Origin: Zavarzinia sp.
Lineage (GTDB): Bacteria > Pseudomonadota > Alphaproteobacteria > Zavarziniales > Zavarziniaceae
DNA length: 8,431 bases
Assembly: GCA_028694545.1 (NCBI GenBank)
Contig: JAQVKV010000060.1
Location: 1-8,431, forward strand
Reading direction: 5' to 3'
Each line of letters starts with the position of its first letter. Position 1 is the first letter of the stretch. This document shows positions 6,656 to 8,431 of this stretch, in pieces. The position numbers were made by a program, and so were the translations under genes. A model generated the notes under the pieces. That model did not search any database. It saw only the letters and a program-made list of their open reading frames with translations, and was not told the origin of the DNA.

Positions 6656-7252
6656 ATCGGGTTCCGATCGTGGCTCCTTGACGCTACGTGGAAGATTACG
6701 TATCGCGTATCGACACAGCAGGCCGAGAGAACCGATGATGGCCGCGCCCTTCAGCCAGAAGCTCGTGGTCGTGGCGCCTCCCGTCATGTCGAGCACGAGG
6801 AGCATGAGGAGGAAGACGGTCGCCGGCCCGCCGAACTGCAGCAGGAACGCGGGCCAGGTGAGGCCGGCCCGGATGCGGGCGCGAGGGGTCGCTTCGCGGA
6901 CCTTGCCGGCGAGGGCGGCGACGAAGGGATAGAAGCTCGCCCCCCGGTCCTCGAAATCGGCGAAGCCCCTGTAGAAGGTCGAGGGGATGGAAATCTTCCA
7001 GCCGCCCTTCGCGTGGATGATGCAGCGATGGCGCGTGCGGTCGAAGCGGGTAGGGTCGAAGATCACCTCTAGGCTCTCGACCTCGGCATAGGGGATGCGG
7101 GCGGGCAGATGATCGCGTTTCGGACCGGTCCCGGGCGCGTCGGAAACGCGCAGCAGGGCATCCGGGCCGACGGTCCAGCGCCGCACGATGTCATGGACGC
7201 CGTGGCGCGCCTCGTGGGTCGGAAGGGGATCCGCGGCTTCGGTCTCGGCCAT
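6650..7252 (-). CDS. Uncharacterised 200-aa protein with two C-terminal membrane segments
   Basis: I do not recognise this family. The soluble N-terminal part (about 1-128) contains RRWTVGPDALLRV (24-36), IPYAEVESLEVIFDP (53-67), GGWKISIPSTFYRGFADFEDR (start 83) and FYPFVAALAGKV (107-118). Predicted beta strands followed by a helix leave a PH-like fold possible, but that is only an impression. Two hydrophobic segments (about 131-155 and 163-182) follow, then a basic tail (RNLPRSVKEPR) that would stay in the cytoplasm with the N-terminus. I place the start at ATG 7252, with GAGCAGG five bases upstream; the frame extends to a TTG at 7306 with no comparable site. It stops at TAA 6652-6650, 74 bp before pstB on the same strand, so it could be upstream in a pstB transcript. 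It is divergent from the telA-family gene, suggesting shared control or function. Confidence 0.75.
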   Translation of the reverse strand: MAETEAADPLPTHEARHGVHDIVRRWTVGPDALLRVSDAPGTGPKRDHLPARIPYAEVESLEVIFDPTRFDRTRHRCIIHAKGGWKISIPSTFYRGFADFEDRGASFYPFVAALAGKVREATPRARIRAGLTWPAFLLQFGGPATVFLLMLLVLDMTGGATTTSFWLKGAAIIGSLGLLCRYAIRNLPRSVKEPRSEPDV

Positions 7253-7314
7253 GGCAACCTGCTCGGGCGGGGTGCCATTCTGGGAAGCTGCCGGGTTCCG
7301 CGTCAATCCGCGTC

Positions 7315-7337
7315 GCCCGTGCTATCTTCGGGCACGG
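7315..7337. repeat. Two mutually exclusive hairpins in the telA upstream region
   Basis: The segment can fold as GCCCG(7315-7319)/CGGGC(7329-7333) or as CCGTGC(7317-7322)/GCACGG(7332-7337). The arms overlap, so only one can form. Inside lies TGC-TATCTT (7320-7328), an extended -10-like element reading toward telA. If that is the promoter, transcription would begin near 7335 and the hairpins act only as DNA; if it begins upstream, they could act as alternative RNA structures. Confidence 0.35.
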
Positions 7338-7341
7338 CCAT

Positions 7342-7375
7342 CCCCGGGGGCATGACTGTCAAGAAAACGTCATGC
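7342..7375. promoter_or_regulatory. Palindrome CCCCGGGG and 26-bp inverted repeat between divergent genes
   Basis: A perfect 8-bp palindrome CCCCGGGG (7342-7349) directly abuts a perfect 7-bp inverted repeat, GCATGAC (7350-7356) and GTCATGC (7369-7375), with a 12-bp AT-richer centre. The site is 46 bp upstream of the telA-family start and about 100 bp from the divergent start. Size and symmetry suit an operator for a dimeric regulator of both genes. The centre includes a perfect minus-strand TTGACA (7362-7357), but I find no -10 at the correct distance. Confidence 0.45.
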
Positions 7376-7421
7376 AATCCGGGTTCAATGCGGGGCCGGC
7401 AGCGACAGGGGGACATATGTC

Positions 7422-8431
7422 ATGACGACGGCCGTAACCGAGACGACGAGCGACGAGACGATGGCCCTGCCCGCAGTGGCCGCGGATCCCAACCGCGTGG
7501 CCGTCATCGCCGGCGGCATCGACCTGAGCGATCGCGCCCAGCTCGCCTCCTTCGGCGACGGCGCGCAACGCTCCGTTACCGCCTATGCCGACAAGATCCT
7601 GGCGCAGACCCGGAACCGGGAACTGGGCGATACCGGCAAGCTCCTGATCGAGATCATCGAGAAGGCCAAGGGACTGGATCCGGCCAGCCTGAAGAATGCA
7701 GGCTTCCTGTCGCGCCTGTTCTCGTCGCTGGAGGCTCGGGTACGGCGCTTCGCGGCCCAGTTCGAGGATGTGGCGGGCCAGATCGACGGCATCGTGATCG
7801 AGCTCGACCGTCACAAGGACCGGCTGAAGCGCGACATTGCCGTGCTCGACGACCTGCACGGCGAAACGCTGGGCTCCATCGGCGAACTCGATGCCTATAT
7901 CGCCGCCGGCAAGGCTTTCGCCGAGACCTATCGCGCGGGCGAGCTGGTGCGCCTCAAGGGGGCGGCGGATGCCGCCGCGCCGGGCGGTGACGCCATGCTG
8001 GCGGCCCAGGCCTATCAGGATGCGGTGCAGGCCCTCGACCGGCTGGAAAAGCGGATCTTCTACCTGCAGCAGGCGCGCCAGATCGGCATCCAGCAATTGC
8101 CGCAGATCCGCATCGTGCAGTCGGGCGACGAGACCCTGATCGAGAACCTTCAGGCGACGGCCCAGCTCACCATCCCGGTGTGGAAGCAGAAGATGATCCT
8201 GCTGCTTGGCCTCACGCGGCAGCAGCAGGCGCTCGATCTGCAGAAGACGGTGACGGACGCCACCAACGAAATGCTGAAGCAGGCGTCGCAGATGATGAAG
8301 GATCAGGCGATCGCGATCGAACAGCAGTCGCAGCGCGGCATCGTCGACATCGAGACCCTGGAACAGACCAACCGCGACCTGATCGACACGATCGGCAGCG
8401 TGCTGCGCGTGCAGGAGGAAGGGCGCCAGAA
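7422..8431 (+). CDS. telA: TelA-family (toxic anion resistance) protein, partial
   Basis: 336 codons are visible and the frame is open at the right edge; the family (PF05816) is usually about 370-400 residues, so perhaps 30-60 are missing. The diagnostic block is IPVWKQKMILLLGLTRQQQA (251-270), followed by a long helical stretch with DLQKTVTDATNEMLKQASQMM from 272. Upstream segments also look family-like: GFLSRLFSSLEARVRRF (94-110) and LEKRIFYLQQARQIGIQQLPQIRIVQ (start 208). It has no signal peptide or membrane segment and is probably a helical cytoplasmic protein. The start at ATG 7422 follows AGGGGGA by eight bases; an ATG at 7417 is out of frame and ends after two codons. TelA was named for tellurite resistance on plasmid RK2, and chromosomal members are tied to envelope-stress and antimicrobial phenotypes. 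The biochemical activity is unknown. No ter or kla genes are visible nearby; the divergent membrane protein may be a partner. Confidence 0.9.
   Translation, partial: MTTAVTETTSDETMALPAVAADPNRVAVIAGGIDLSDRAQLASFGDGAQRSVTAYADKILAQTRNRELGDTGKLLIEIIEKAKGLDPASLKNAGFLSRLFSSLEARVRRFAAQFEDVAGQIDGIVIELDRHKDRLKRDIAVLDDLHGETLGSIGELDAYIAAGKAFAETYRAGELVRLKGAADAAAPGGDAMLAAQAYQDAVQALDRLEKRIFYLQQARQIGIQQLPQIRIVQSGDETLIENLQATAQLTIPVWKQKMILLLGLTRQQQALDLQKTVTDATNEMLKQASQMMKDQAIAIEQQSQRGIVDIETLEQTNRDLIDTIGSVLRVQEEGRQ

Noticed and set aside
7253..7306. Extension of the 200-aa protein to a TTG start at 7306
   Set aside because: No ribosome binding site of comparable quality; ATG 7252 has GAGCAGG at good spacing.
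7357..7362. Consensus minus-strand -35 TTGACA inside the inverted repeat
   Set aside because: No -10-like hexamer occurs 15-19 bp downstream (the region is GGCCGT), so not called as a promoter.
7109..7990. 293-codon plus-strand open frame overlapping telA and the divergent gene
   Set aside because: Arg/Gly-rich out-of-frame reading; the two recognised frames on either side explain the region.

Overview
This window comes from a GC-rich proteobacterial chromosome, most likely an alphaproteobacterium of the Rhodospirillales type. The pointers are the dense GC-rich coding, an OlsB-type ornithine N-acyltransferase, a long AmpG-type permease, and a palindromic intergenic element whose translation reads VIPAKAGI / VVPAQAGT. 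I cannot name the genus. Nothing points to a phage, plasmid, transposon or CRISPR locus. It reads as ordinary chromosome made of short transcription units, mostly for the cell envelope and phosphate.

Layout, left to right. (1) 1-1056, minus: exported DUF1329-family protein, cut by the left edge. (2) 1057-1365: 309 bp without a gene, holding several short inverted repeats. (3) 1366-2223, minus: olsB, ornithine lipid synthesis. (4) 2355-4025, minus: ampG-like muropeptide permease. (5) 4026-4277: divergent intergenic region with an 81-bp bilateral palindromic repeat just ahead of rmuC. (6) 4278-5759, plus: rmuC. (7) 5760-6575, minus: pstB, phosphate transporter ATPase, without the other pst genes; its stop codon abuts the rmuC stop. 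(8) 6576-6649: AT-rich gap with a Pho-box-like direct repeat that reaches into the end of the next gene. (9) 6650-7252, minus: unknown 200-aa protein with two predicted membrane segments. (10) 7253-7421: divergent regulatory region with stacked inverted repeats. (11) 7422-8431, plus: telA-family gene, cut by the right edge.

How the genes may work together. The three leftmost minus-strand genes (ampG, olsB, DUF1329) all concern the envelope: peptidoglycan fragment recycling, a phosphorus-free membrane lipid, and an exported protein. The gaps of 131 and 309 bp argue against one tight operon. OlsB and PstB both belong to phosphate physiology in related bacteria, but they are about 3.5 kb apart in separate transcription units, so a shared PhoB regulon is only an inference. 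I found no clearly new multi-gene system. The best leads are the uncharacterised 200-aa membrane protein divergent from telA with the palindromic region between them, and the orphan pstB with its Pho-box-like promoter.
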